64,000 nucleotides of DNA. Source: Filobasidium wieringae (taxonomy: Eukaryota; Basidiomycota; Tremellomycetes; Filobasidiales; Filobasidiaceae). The position numbers and the translations under genes were made by a program. A model generated the notes under the pieces. It was not told where the DNA came from. It did no database searches and saw only the letters and a program-made list of their open reading frames with translations. The DNA lies in the NCBI GenBank assembly GCA_001600055.1, contig BCIV01000004.1:1042430-1106429 (forward strand), in the 5' to 3' direction. Each line of letters begins with the position of its first letter. The first letter of the stretch is position 1. Below are positions 31,503 to 43,147 of the stretch, one piece after another.

Positions 31503-34500
31503 ATGTCCTCACACAGTCCAGAACTACTCAACCTGCTCAACGTCCTCGCTTTCCCAACCGATCAAGCTTCTTATACCGCCGCAGACCAAGCTCTACAGAA
31601 CGGTCTCAAACAACCAGGTCCGTCCCTCCCCGTTCCCAATCGACTGACCGCTAACTCATCCCCCTGACCACTTACAGGCGTCTACGGTCAACTCCAAGCC
31701 ATCGCCTCGACCCCATCCTTATCCCGAGAAATCAGACTCCTCTCCTCCATCCTAGTAGGCCGAGAACTACCCAAGAAATGGAGGGCGAAACAGATCATCC
31801 CCGATCACCTCAAGCCTGAAATCAGAGAACGGTTCTTCACTTTCTTCCAGGAAGAAGACGGACAGATCGCACGCGCTCAACTGAGATGTCTCGTCCTCGT
31901 CGCCCGACAGGATTACCCTAGGAGTTGGCAATCCTTACCGACCGACCTGTTGGGACCGTTGAGGACGTCTTTCGAATACGTCTCCACCCACGAGGGAGAG
32001 CAGGGGGATGGGGAGAGGCGGAGACGGAAGACGGTGTTGTTGAACAGTCTTTGGACTTGGAACGCTTTCGTAAAGGAATGGAGGGGGGTGAAATTACCCG
32101 TTGGACAGCAATTGATGATTCAGGTCAGTCCCGCCTCGCTCTCTCCTTGTCTTCTCGGCCTTACATGGCAGACGATCGTGGATACTGACACTCCCTTTTT
32201 GAGAGGACAGTTCATTCAAAGCCTAAGAACCCCGATGTATCAATACCTCGATTTCTTCATGTCTCGACAACCCGTTCTAGAAGATTGGGAGTTGATGGAG
32301 AGTGCGAGATATTGTTTCAAGTCAGTTCACCGTCATCGATCTTTTGAAAGCAAGCATTTCCATCGGGATCACTGATAAACCTGTCGAGATTCTAGGATCT
32401 GCGCGAGATTGGCGGAATGGGAGTTTAGTAGACCAAAGGAGAAGAGGGTGGATGACGATCCCAGTCGAGTAAGCTCTTCTTACCCCACCTTTTCTTTTTC
32501 CCGCACGCATTCGGCTCAAAAAAAACACCCCTCCTGGCGCTCAGATAACCCAACTGGTAACGAACTCGCTAAACTACCTATCGACCCTCCAAACCATCCG
32601 ACTCCAACTCCTAGCTTCCCCCTTCTACTCGACCCCACCTTTTCCTTCCCCCTCGGAACCGGCTGCGAGGATGTTACGTTCCCTGACAAAGTTCATTCGG
32701 GTCATAGGGAAGACGTACGAGGCGTTGATGCATATCGACCCGAAGAGTTTCGTCGCCATCGAAGGGACGGTGGGGGCGGTAGGGTGGTGGTGGGGAGAAG
32801 TCGCTGGGGCCGTGAAGAGGGGGGAGATGCCGATCGATGGTCAGTCTTCCCCGCGCGTGATTGGGTTTGCGATAAAGGGGATCAGGACTGACCGCGATGA
32901 ACGTGACGCGTTTAGACGATGAGACGGAAAAGTACCCGAAACGGTTCATGCTCCTAGGCCTGATCTTGTTCAAAAACATCTTGCCCACTTTATCGGTCGA
33001 GCATAAAGAAGGTACGTCTTGTCCCCGCCGCGATATTCATCCTCCAACCTCCAGCTCATCTTCTCTCGCACTCTATTTAGTATTCACGGACACGTTCATT
33101 CAGGACGCTTTCAACCTCGTCGTGGACGATCTGTTACCACTGACGGAAACGGACTGGGAGAAATGGAACGATGATCCGGAAGAATGGCTCATCGATAGCT
33201 TGGATACGTCTCAAGCTTGGAGTTACGATTTCAGGGTACGTCTTTGCTCTATAACCCTTTTTTTCGGGATCGAGAAAAGATGAGCTCACGAGTCGGTCGA
33301 TTTAGCCTTGTGCTGAGAGAGTCCTTATGGCTTTGAGTTCCGCTTCGAGGGATAGAAACGTCATGGAACCTCTTATCTTGCAGAAATTGCAGGACGCCTT
33401 GGGTAAGTACGCTCCGGTTTCGTTGTCGACAGACAGAGTACTGATCGGTTCTTGACACGATAGCCACACCGGCGACGGATATGACATCCCGTGTCAAGCA
33501 GGATGCCGTGATCTGTGCCGCGGGGAGGATGTCGAGAGCGCTCATGGATCGTATCAAGTTGGATCAGATCTTGGCGTTGTTATCCCCTGCCATCGGGTCT
33601 ACTGAAGACGAGTCCGTATATTCTCCATGTCGCTTTTCTTTTGATCGCGATACTGACCGCATGGCTCGATAGGGACCGGATATTGAAAGCTCGAGCAGCC
33701 TGGTTGATCGGACAATGGGTGACCTCGGACGAGGATTCTGCACGGTTACAACCCGTTTGGCAGATGTTGATGCATTTGTTGACTATGCGGGGAGAGGGTA
33801 CGGACCTCGCCGTGACCGTTTCGGCCGCGATGGCACTCAAGGAGTGTGTCGATGTGAGTGGACTTGTTAAAGGACACAGAGAGGGTCGGGACTGACGTTT
33901 GATGTAGCTTTGGGAGCTGGAGGTCGCGGTGTTCGAGCCTTATATCGGACAAATCGCTCATGGCCTGTAAGTGCACGAGAATCGGAGCGAGGATATGATC
34001 GTCTGACACCTCATCACGCAGTCTCGCGACCGTCGCCGAAGCGCAAACTTTATCCGGAAAGCGAGCAGTACTGGACTGTCTCACGGTACTGATAGACCGG
34101 GTCAGGGACAAGGTAAATGCTATGACTCCCGTCCTCGGGCTCCGTCATCTCACCTGCGTTCTCGTCTAGATCATGCCATACTTGGGTGAAGTATCCAGTG
34201 CGATCCCTCAACTCTGTACGTTTGGCGAGATATCCTTCCCAAACGAATTCGTTACTAACAATCTCGCTCCAAAGGGTCTGGTGCTGCGGAACTGGACGGA
34301 GAATGGCTGTTCAAGGCGTCGTTGGTGGTCATGGCTTCCAAGCTGGTAGTCGTAAGTCTACTAACCACACAACAGCATCTGCGGGACATGTACTAAGCGG
34401 GTGTGACAGGCTGCTGGATCAGCTACGGCTCAGATGTTACATCTCATCGTGCCTCTGATAGAGGAAAGCCTGACAGGTCCCGCCAAGGAGCATTTCGAAG

Positions 34501-35715
34501 AGGATGGTCTGGTCTTGTAAGCTCCGTCCCGACTCCAAGTGTTATGACAACTGACAGTATGTCACGATAGGTGGCAAGTGGCACTGCGCGCAGTACCTAA
34601 CCTTCCTATAAACGACCAGTCAGGCTTGATCAAACTATTCCCAGGACTGCTAAGCTTGCTTGCTGAAAATCTGGATGTTCTGAGGACTACCCTTTCTTTG
34701 ATGGATTCGTACATGCTCCTTGCTGGTCAAGATCTCATGCAAGCGTATGGACCGCAAGTTGTTCAAGCATATGCTACCGCCTTGAGTCAAGTACCAAAGG
34801 AAAGCGCTAGGAGCGTGCTGGAGTCACTCGAGATCGTGATCCGCGTATCTGACCCGTCCATCTGGATCCCTCTATTCGTTTCGACTGGACTGGCACAGAA
34901 GACCTGCGAGATCATTGACGATCCCAAGACGAGCGGACCAGAACTTGCGGCCTACGATACTCTATTGTCTCGAGTCATCTTGCTACAACCGACCGCTTTT
35001 GCCACCTTCGTACAAGCGTTTGCTCAAACGCAAGTCACGAAAGGAGACGTCGCGAAACAACTAGAATTGACGATTGACGCGATGTGGAGAGCCTATGAAT
35101 ATGTTGGAGACGTGAGAAGAAGGAAGATGATCGCTATGGGATTCGCGGAATTGCTATTACTCGTGAGTACCGTGCCCCTCCTTCAAATGCCCCTAAACTC
35201 ACTTGACTTTTCGATTTCCAGGGCGAGGGACCTGTATTTGAGCATATGGAAGGAGAGTTTGGTAAGTTCGAGCACTAGTCCATCGCAGGTAACCCTCCTC
35301 AATGATTGCTCTACAGCTAACGCATGGCTCGATACGCTGGGGGAGATCAAAGAGGCTACCGGTGACGGTCAAGAGTACGTCTCATCACGGCTACAACTTG
35401 CGTCGTGATCATTGATCCCTTTCTGTCCCGCAGAGTTCTAGCTCACTGGAGTAGAGACTTTGCCATGCTCGCGAGTGATCTGGAGGGTAAGTCCGACGTT
35501 CGCTGCGTTGCAAAAGTATTCGGCTGACGGGAACATCAGGTACCGAGGAGCTTAATCGTCGTAATGCGCTCGAGGCCACGGACCCTGTCTATAGCCAAAA
35601 ACTTGCCCCTTTTGTCGCCGATCGATTGACTCGAGCTCAGGATCTTGGGATGGGACCATACTGGGAGAAGCTTGACATGAACGTCAAGGCTATGTTGATG
35701 AAATACCTTTCTTGA
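31503..35715 (+). CDS. Karyopherin Kap120 / importin-11 type
   Basis: Twenty exons from 31503 to 35715 join to 1002 aa in one frame, the usual size of Kap120/importin-11. The protein begins with an importin-beta N-terminal HEAT region (SPELLNLLNVLAF ... REIRLLSSILVGRELPKKWR) and then continues as helical HEAT repeats. Landmarks include FFTFFQEEDGQIARAQLRCL, KAFLMLLGLILFKNILPTL-like segments and AVICAAGRMSRAL. Family members carry proteins through nuclear pores under Ran-GTP control; yeast Kap120 imports ribosome-biogenesis factors and Swe1. An in-frame ATG at 31437 would add 22 Thr-rich residues; 31503 has the better context (acaccATG). The assignment to Kap120 rather than another beta-karyopherin is by resemblance and could be wrong. 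The gene lies divergent to the amylase. Confidence 0.82.
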
Positions 35716-36420
35716 TTGACGAGGACATGAGGTTTAATAACGATGATTTATGACTTCATACGAAACTTTGTATGGCCCCTAATGCTTATGCAGTATAGAT
35801 GATCGGATCCGTCGATTCGTGTGTACATTTCTATTATTGCCATTCATATCGATGACAGCAGGCTCAACAACGGCAGGCTCAACCACTACAATCTCCCTGG
35901 TAATCTCATGTACCTGTATTTGCGAACCGCTGAGAACAAGTGCGCCGGTCCCGTTGTTATACGTGTACCAATAATACTCCTAACGGTCTCGATGGAAGTG
36001 ACATGGTTGCAGGATGTACATGCGTCATCTGAAATCCGATCCTCAGGAGAGATCTTACTCCTAAAGTGTGGGAAATGGTATCACATGAAAATGTCGATTC
36101 CCGCCCTACCGATCCTGTCAATCAAGCTTGCCGAAACATCTACAGCCGTTAACGACACAGAAGAGGCCAAAGGACTTGAAGATCTGGCTTGTTTCTACGA
36201 GAGAACAACACCGATTGTCAAGAGCCTTCTCCGGAAGATAGAAGTGAAACCTATTATGGAAGCTCTGGAGTACTTGATGTCTCACCTAGCAGGTCTATTC
36301 CTCAGCCGAGAGAAGATTGTGATTGAGACAGTGGGGGATGCTGTAATCAGGTCAGTGATCGGCACGCTGATCTCCACCAGGAACGCAAGTCAAGGACCAT
36401 TTGAGTATGTGGCCGTATAA
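35716..36420 (+). other. Region with a weak ORF (36091-36420)
   Basis: An open frame on the plus strand ends at 36420. Its most plausible ATG, 36091, would give 109 residues with leucine-rich helices (LACFYERTTPIVKSLLRK). There is no TATA box and no recognised domain; the frame is open further 5' from a GTG. I leave it as a possible gene only. Confidence 0.3.
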
Positions 36421-36943
36421 AGGGTATGAGCGTACTTGGCTAGCCGATGTGTGTGACCGTCCCACCCAACGGAACTGTTTCGAAGGAATGTTTCGACATT
36501 CGGGTCACTGATGGCCATCAGAATGAAGGACGTTGCGGATGAACCAGACGAATGCCAAACTAACCTTCGTCGCGTGTGTCTAAGGCGTGGTTCCTTGTTG
36601 CGCACGGTCGGTGGCATCAAAACGTTCCTGAAGGGATACGATATCCTCGTTGGCTACAGCTGGAAGATATTCGGTGAGCTTCCTTGCGCCTTCGGCCACA
36701 CACTTGCCTCGCCTACAAAGCAACGGAACCTCGAACTACTTTTCTGCGGCTAGACGACATCGAGGCAGCGCGTCATCGGCGTGCCTTCCATTGATCCGCA
36801 CGACGTCACGAGCTTCCAGTTCGTCAAAGGAGCCTATGACCCTCCCTCTGTCCTGCGAGATATAGACACTAGAACAAACCAGCTCTTCCGATGATAGAAC
36901 ATTACGAAGGAGACGTTAAACCCGCCTAGGACATTACAGTTCA

Positions 36944-37201
36944 ATGCCATCGACAACCAGCAGCGCGAGCATGTCTGTGGATTTGCCCCTGGACGGCTCC
37001 AAACACACCTCATCGGGTATGTCCACAGTGCAATCTGATCCGGACCACACCATAGACTCCATTGCTGAGGAATCAATTGACAAAACCATACCTGAGAGAC
37101 GGAAAAATGAAACGTGGATCGCAGCAGCAAGGCGGATGCCACCTAATGATCCTAGACGAGAGGAGTATTATGACAGAGCCATAGGAGAGACAGAGGGCTA
37201 G
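36944..37201 (+). CDS. Small hypothetical protein, 85 aa
   Basis: ATG-initiated ORF with a Ser/Thr/Asp-rich first half (MPSTTSSASMSVDLPLDG) and a basic, helix-compatible second half (ERRKNETWIAAARRMPPNDP). A gatatagac TATA-like element at 36859-36866 lies about 80 bp upstream, the same layout as the orphan genes. It may be a truncated member of that group, or a separate small gene. No known domain recognised. Confidence 0.4.
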   Translation: MPSTTSSASMSVDLPLDGSKHTSSGMSTVQSDPDHTIDSIAEESIDKTIPERRKNETWIAAARRMPPNDPRREEYYDRAIGETEG

Positions 37202-37505
37202 GTGAACAAGAGCTCAATTCACACCGGATCCATAGAGAAGCTTTGGAGAGTGAAGATGCGCTTTGCTCTGTACCGGATTTATCCCATTTCATTTCGATGA
37301 CAGGAAGCCTACAATGTGACCTAAATTTGTGCAATAATGAACATGTGTGGTGATTGTAAATGTCAAACGAGCCAACAAATATCCGGCAAACGGGCATACT
37401 GGGGGTCGACATTGGCCTTCCAGAGATTGAACGGCCCCTCCATATTGTCAATCAATGGATAAATTTACCGAGACTCGCCTGCTGTTACGAGGCTCTGACG
37501 TGGAT

Positions 37506-40223
37506 CTAGCCGGTCTTGACCTTTTTATCCTCGTGTTTCCCCTCGACGGGTTCCGCACTCTCCGCTCTGTTCCTTTTATTCCGTCTAGCCGCTTTCAACT
37601 CCTTATAAGCCTTGTTCTTCTCCGCCTTTCGTAATTTCCTCGCCTGATCCTTTTCCTCGTGTGCCTCACACCCATGACCCGTCAACTTTCCACCTTGGGA
37701 GAGTTTCAGGGCTTGTTCCATGTCGGTGGCCAGGCCGGCGTCTAGACCTCCCTTTGCTCGGCAGTGCGTGAGACATGCGGTTCGTGGGCAGTTTTGTGCG
37801 GCGATATTGGGACAGACGGCTTGATCGGCTCCCAGACATAAGGGTGCGTCGGGCAGAAGAGGTTGTGCTAGACCGGTAGCCGTCCCGTCTATCAGATTGG
37901 GGGAGGGGTTACATGAACTCTGTCGCGACGATCGAGTGAACCGAGACTTACCCTGCGCGATCACCCGTTCCTCACCGGTCCCGCCGGTCAACAAGTCTTC
38001 CATAGCACCGGACACCGTCGCCGTTGCAGCATTCTTGATGGCCTGATAGGTCGCCGCGGAAAGCGGTCTGACATAAGGTTGAACGGCCCAGACTGGGATC
38101 CTCCTGAGTCCGGTTTCGGGATGACGAGCGGGTGGGAAACTCTCGATCGGATCGTCCTTCATTTCCTTTTCCAACAACGGTCTGATCTCCTGCACGATCG
38201 AGCGGTAGAATTCCACGCCTCCCGACCCCGTGGCGAGTTTCGTCCGGATCTCGGTATACTTGTCCAACCCGGCTCGGAGTAATCGGAACATATGAGCCCT
38301 GATTGCCGAAGTGGACGTGGGCGTTTTGAGTTTCTCGACGATATCGAGGTAATGATTCGCAATGACCCATGAAGGTGGATGAGAGAGGGGTGAGTCTTCG
38401 GGTACGAATAGACAAGGGTTTGACAGGTTTCCCTGTCGCACGGGAGCGGAACGTCACGATCAGTTCAGATCCCGGGCAATGCGCTCGCGGGACACCCACC
38501 TCGGCGGTCATGATCCCATCCACCCCGGTCAACTCCATGCACCTATCCGCATCCGATCGATACAAGATGTTCCCATTAGCGAAGACCGGTACCTTGACCG
38601 CCCGCTTGACCGCCTTGATCTGTTCCCAATCCGCCAGTCCCTGCGCGTACAAGCGGAACACGATCAGCCCCCCATCCTCTTCAAACCCCCCACAACGACC
38701 CCTCGAACTCACCGTCATCTGACCCTTCATCTCCCTCGTGCGTCCATGACAAGTCAAAACGCTCGCCCCCGCTCGTTCCATCATCTTGGCATACTCGATG
38801 GTCTTGTTGACGTCCCTGAATATCCGGAATTTCGCCGTGACGGGTACGGAGAGGTTTTTGTGGAGGATGTTTACTGCGAGGTCGGGGTGGGTGGATGGGT
38901 GGTCAGTCAAAGGGATGGAGGGATGAGAGAGGATGAGGGAGGAAACCGGGACTTGCTCATGTTATAAATCACATCCCAATCATCCTGTAAGAAACTCCCG
39001 TAATTCCCTCGTTTAGCTATCCCTTGTGGACAGCCGCTGCGAGAGCAAGTCGAGATCGGGAGAGTCGATCGATGCAAAAAAGTCAATCGACGGGAACAAG
39101 AAATGGGATGAAACCGGAGGGGGGGGGGGCGGAGACTAACAAATTGATATCCACAGCATCGCAATACCCCTCCACCCGTTTGGCAGCTTGTAAGAGTACA
39201 TCCGGGTCGTTGGCTGCGAACTGTCGGTCGGTCGCCGATCGCCGTCGAAAACAACCAAAAAACCAAGTCAGTACCCTCCAAGACCCCCAAGACGACCAGT
39301 CGATCCGTCGATCCAGAAGTGACAGGCAGAAGTGACAGCGCGAGAGACCCACCTGGACGAACAACGGCCGATCGCTTATGCTCAGATCTATCAGGGGGGC
39401 GGGGGAGCCTTCTTCCCCTGTTTGTAAGGCGGGCGATAGCGACGGTGGGCGGGTGGGCAGTGGGGAGTGGTGGGGGTGGCGATGGTGGGTGTGGTGCGGC
39501 AATGGGCAGGAGCGGGAGGAAGGGAGGAAGGGAGGGACGAAGTAGCAATTGTTCCCAGAAACGTAACGAAGCAAAACGCAATCCCAATCAGCCCCCACCC
39601 GAACCCTCACAACTCCTCGTCCAACCCCTCCCCCCCCCCTTCGCCAACCCCCTTCGCCAGCCGCTCGAACTCACCCTGCACCCGATCGAAAACCTCATTA
39701 TCCATCTTGCCCTGTCCCACCTCCCTCTCCACCAGTAGCCGGGCGTGGATCATGGGTGTGTAGGTCAGGTGGGCTCCTCCGATTGGGTACTCTCGTGAGG
39801 GGGAGGGGGAGGGGGAGCTGGTGGAGGGGAACGGGGTGGATGGGGAGGAGGTGGAAGGGGAGGGGTGTGAAGAGGATGAATAGGCTGGAGGGATGGGTTG
39901 ACGAGAAAGAGCTCTCCATGCCTGTTGAACGTCCAACGCGACCACATGATCTCAGCCAACCCGAGCCATATCATCCAACCCGACTGTACCAACCCATCGA
40001 CGAGCGAGGGAGGACGAGGACGAGGACTGACGAGTTCTGATTGATCGACCATCGGGGCGATCACGAATTTGGGACTTCCTATACTCTTGTAGAACGCGTA
40101 GCCATGTAACTTGCTCGTCGGGGTCGTCGGGGTTGAGGTCGTCGTCTGTGATGTTGTTGGTGTCGGCGTCGGTGTCGACGACGATGCCAGCTCCAAGGCA
40201 GAGGGAACGGCAGCGCAAGTCAT
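37506..40223 (-). CDS. DUS1: tRNA-dihydrouridine synthase, Dus1 type
   Basis: Nine exons (40223-40032, 39921-39675, 39417-39353, 39220-39141, 39036-38957, 38873-38713, 38640-38500, 38432-37952, 37888-37506) encode 609 aa. Landmarks are [53 protein letters not shown] with the catalytic Cys197, LSVPVTAKFRIF, LTCHGRTREMKGQ and VPVFANGNILYRSDA. The FMN enzyme reduces uridines 16/17 of the tRNA D-loop with NADPH (family knowledge). Odd points: a 35-residue Ser/Pro insertion between ALSR and the AHLTYTPM strand; a GC-AG intron after exon 5 (donor gcaagt at 38956); Phe where NLGCPQ is usual; and a long C-terminal extension with Cys-rich (CPNIAAQNCPRTACLTHC) and Lys/Arg-rich parts. The start at 40223 is the first ATG of the frame. 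Confidence 0.92.
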
Positions 40224-40563
40224 CCTAGTTCTGAGGAAAAGGTTGGGAAGCGTGGACCGCCAGGGGGTCAATTTGAGTGCCAGGATTCCCGTTTTTTCGG
40301 TCAGACGGGTGAGGTGAGGGAGGAGAAGGGAGTGGTGTTGTTCGATTTGGGATTGTTGGGTCGGTTGATGGGGATATTGTCACTAGAATGGAGGAGTCGG
40401 GGTGGAAGAGGGAGGTCGGGAAATATTTCGAGATGGTCGAGGAATTGGCTTACGTAATCCACCCAACGCACTACGGGAGATCGACCTGAACCCAACGTAA
40501 CCCTCCCCCATCTGCCCCAGCTGTCATCCCAATTCCCTCCTCGACCGATCCGACGACGTCAAA

Positions 40564-42772
40564 ATGGATCGTCCCACCGTGTTCCCCTTGGAAACCGCTA
40601 TCCAGGGAACCCCCCATGTGCCCCGATCGACCGCCTCGTTCCATCTGATGCATATGATAGGCACGATCCTCCTCTCCCAAGGCTTCCAGGGCGTCCAGTC
40701 GGGAGCGATGGCGGAGATCGAGAGGTTGTTGGAGCTTCGTGAGTACATCGTTCCCTTGGTTGACGTCGTACAGAAGGGTCCTGACCGTTGGAGTGATGAC
40801 CCGTCGACGACGTTGCCCCGGACGACCCAGATCTCAAGGCCCAATTCCAATCCGCCCAGACCCTCGCAAACGCATGCACACGCTCCCAACCGGGTTTAGC
40901 GGACCAGATCGAGTCCCTCTCCCTCGCTCAGCTAGAGTCTCTTCATCCTGATCTCTTCGTCTCCCCCGGTCATGGTCACTCGGGGCAGTCCGGGTCGTCC
41001 GGGTCGTCCAGGGAAGGACTCGGTGCGTCCGAACCGTACTCGCACCGACTCACCAGGGAGACCAAGGAACGACGAGCAATGGGGGCGGAGAGGGAGGGGA
41101 CGATCGGGGGGTACTTAGGGAAGAGCTACGAGCTGGGCGTTAGGGGGTTCGGGAGGGTGGTCGGTCGACAACGAGGGGGTGGTTCTCAATTGAGTGAGTT
41201 CGGAGGCTTTGGGTCGTTGGTTTGGATCGAGGCTAGTTGGGGGAGGCTGACTACGATCCTTCCCCGTTTGCAAGGTCGATTACCATTATCCATCACCCAA
41301 CAGTCCGAGCTGGACGAAGAACCCGGTACACTCTCCCTCTCCATATCCCCCTCATCTCCCTCTTCCTCTAACCTGAACCCCAACCCCAACCCCAACGCCA
41401 ACTCGGAAACGCAACCTCGGATCTCTAAACGAAACAAACCCAGCTCTTCCGCTCACCCTCCGTCCCTCCCCGAAAACACATTCAACACCCCCCTCCCCCC
41501 GCCCCAGCTCCAGTATCCTAGGGAAGGAACGCCAAACGAAAAACCAGGGTACATGGGGGACATCCAATGGACCCCGAGTTTGCCGGAGAGACATAGGTGG
41601 AGGCGGACTAGGATCGTAAGTCGGGCTCTGATGGGGTCTTCTGGGGGTTTCTTTTCTGGGTCTGTTTTCCGTCTCGTTTCGGTTCTCCCTTTTTCTCTCT
41701 TTTTCTCGCCTTCTCGCCTTTTCTTTTCCTTCCGACCTATTCCTCCATCTCCGTCTCTCTCGAAGAAAAGACGTTCGTCCCGCAACTGTCGGATGGTTTG
41801 GTCTTGATCGTCATCGAGAACGAGAAGGAGGATGAGAACGTCGACGAGAAGGGGAAGGAGAACGAACGAGTACGAGGCCGAGAACGACCTCGACCACAAG
41901 ATACTGTTCGATCGGTTGAACCCTTCTTTTAAGTCGCGGATGGATATATCACGGTTCTGATGGGATCAGGAATGTAGGGATGTAGGGAAGCAGGGATGTC
42001 GGGATCGACTCGCGCTTTTTCCTCACTCTTTTCTCCCCGTCCGTTACTCCCTTCCTCACTCGATCTCCTACACCTCCCTCACACGCTTCTCACCGACTGA
42101 CCCCCTCTTCCATCTTCCACTCTGTTTCAGAAAGAACAACCCGCCCCTACATCGACGGAGAGGTCCAAACATCTTTCTACAAAGACTTTGCAATACTTGA
42201 CTTCCTCCCTGGGTCAGTCTGGGCAGTCCGGCTCGGCCGCTGGTGGAAGTGGTCCCAATGGGGCGGCTGGAGGACCACTGGCGGGACACACACACACACA
42301 GGGAGAGGCCCCGATGGAATTGGCGCTTGTTAATCATCATACCGCTCGGCCTGGGTCTCAGCTCGGGGTTGGTACTGGTACGAGTTCAGGTTCTACGGGC
42401 AGGGGAGGGATGGGGATGGGGATGGGGATGGGAATGGATATGTCGGGAACGAGGGAAGGTGAATCCTCATCAGGATGTACCTTTGGGCTCGGATCGGTCT
42501 CCTACGCACCCAGCGGGGGACAGGGGGGGAAGAGGAGACGTTGGGTCATCCCTGGCCTTTCATCCGGCACGGCAACTTCGGGGGGGACTTCAAAGGTTCC
42601 CAAACCGGGTCGTAGTGCCAGAACGACGACTCACACGAACCCGAACGCTTCCACCCGAAAACCACCCCAGTCACTAGGGGCGGAGAGGAAAAGAGCTCAT
42701 GCGGTTAGTTTCAGTGAGGAACAGGGGGGGATGCAGGTCGACGGGGTCAATAAGGTTCGAAGAGTTGGGTGA
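40564..42772 (+). CDS. Histone-fold (BTP domain) protein, TAF8-like
   Basis: Proposed exons are 40564-40738, 40831-41615, 41771-41869 and 42131-42772. The first two join into a bromodomain-associated histone fold: FHLMHMIGTILLSQGFQGV, AMAEIERLLELHLKAQF, then NACTRSQPGLADQIESL, the last matching the R-x-QP-x-L-x-D loop of TAF8 (residues about 25-90). A later segment, TPSLPERHRWRRT, recalls the Pro-rich TAF8 C-terminal motif. TAF8 is a TFIID subunit that pairs with TAF10; TAF3 or an SPT7-like protein are alternatives. The C-terminus is Gly/Ser-rich with a Gly-Met repeat and a basic cluster. The middle of the gene (41616-42130) is uncertain, because the proposed 261-nt intron holds another open, well-biased stretch. 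Confidence 0.6.
42407..42436 (+). repeat. gggatg hexamer run coding Gly-Met repeats
   Basis: About five near-perfect gggatg units encode GMGMGMGMDM within the TAF8-like gene. Confidence 0.8.
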
Positions 42773-43147
42773 ATCTAGGCGTTGGGGCGTGACGGGCCGA
42801 ACGGGGGTTACAGGTCTGAGGTCTTCCTTTGAGAGGAAAGGGACCCCCGGTTTGGAGGGGGGTTTCGGATTTGTTGCGATGGGAGGATATATATGGCTGT
42901 AGTATTCGTACAGACCGTGATTGGCGGGCGCGCTGGATACACTTGATGTTAGACATTTTACCCCTTTATTCCTTTCCACGCCCGCACCCGACCGAGATTG
43001 AGAATCGGTTTTCCTATTCCTCTGAACAAGACTTACTCTTCGTACCTACTTGACAGTACCCTTCCAATAGAGTGTTAACCCTTTCCGGAAATTTCGATAC
43101 ACAAAGCCACCTTGACGCATACCCACTTCATATAATCCCTACCGACC

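Noticed and set aside
36390..37142. Reverse-strand ORFs 36390-36620 and 36834-37142
   Set aside because: Poor composition and antisense to the better plus-strand candidate at 36944.
38900..40100. Long reverse-strand ORFs with high Pro/Ser content over DUS1 (38907-39587, 39083-39610)
   Set aside because: Intron-retaining or wrong-frame readings of the DUS1 gene; the spliced model explains the conserved motifs.
40739..40951. Arg-rich ORF and an apparent frameshift in the TAF8-like gene near 40.8 kb
   Set aside because: A 92-nt GT-AG intron (40739-40830) joins the histone-fold helices perfectly, so neither is needed.
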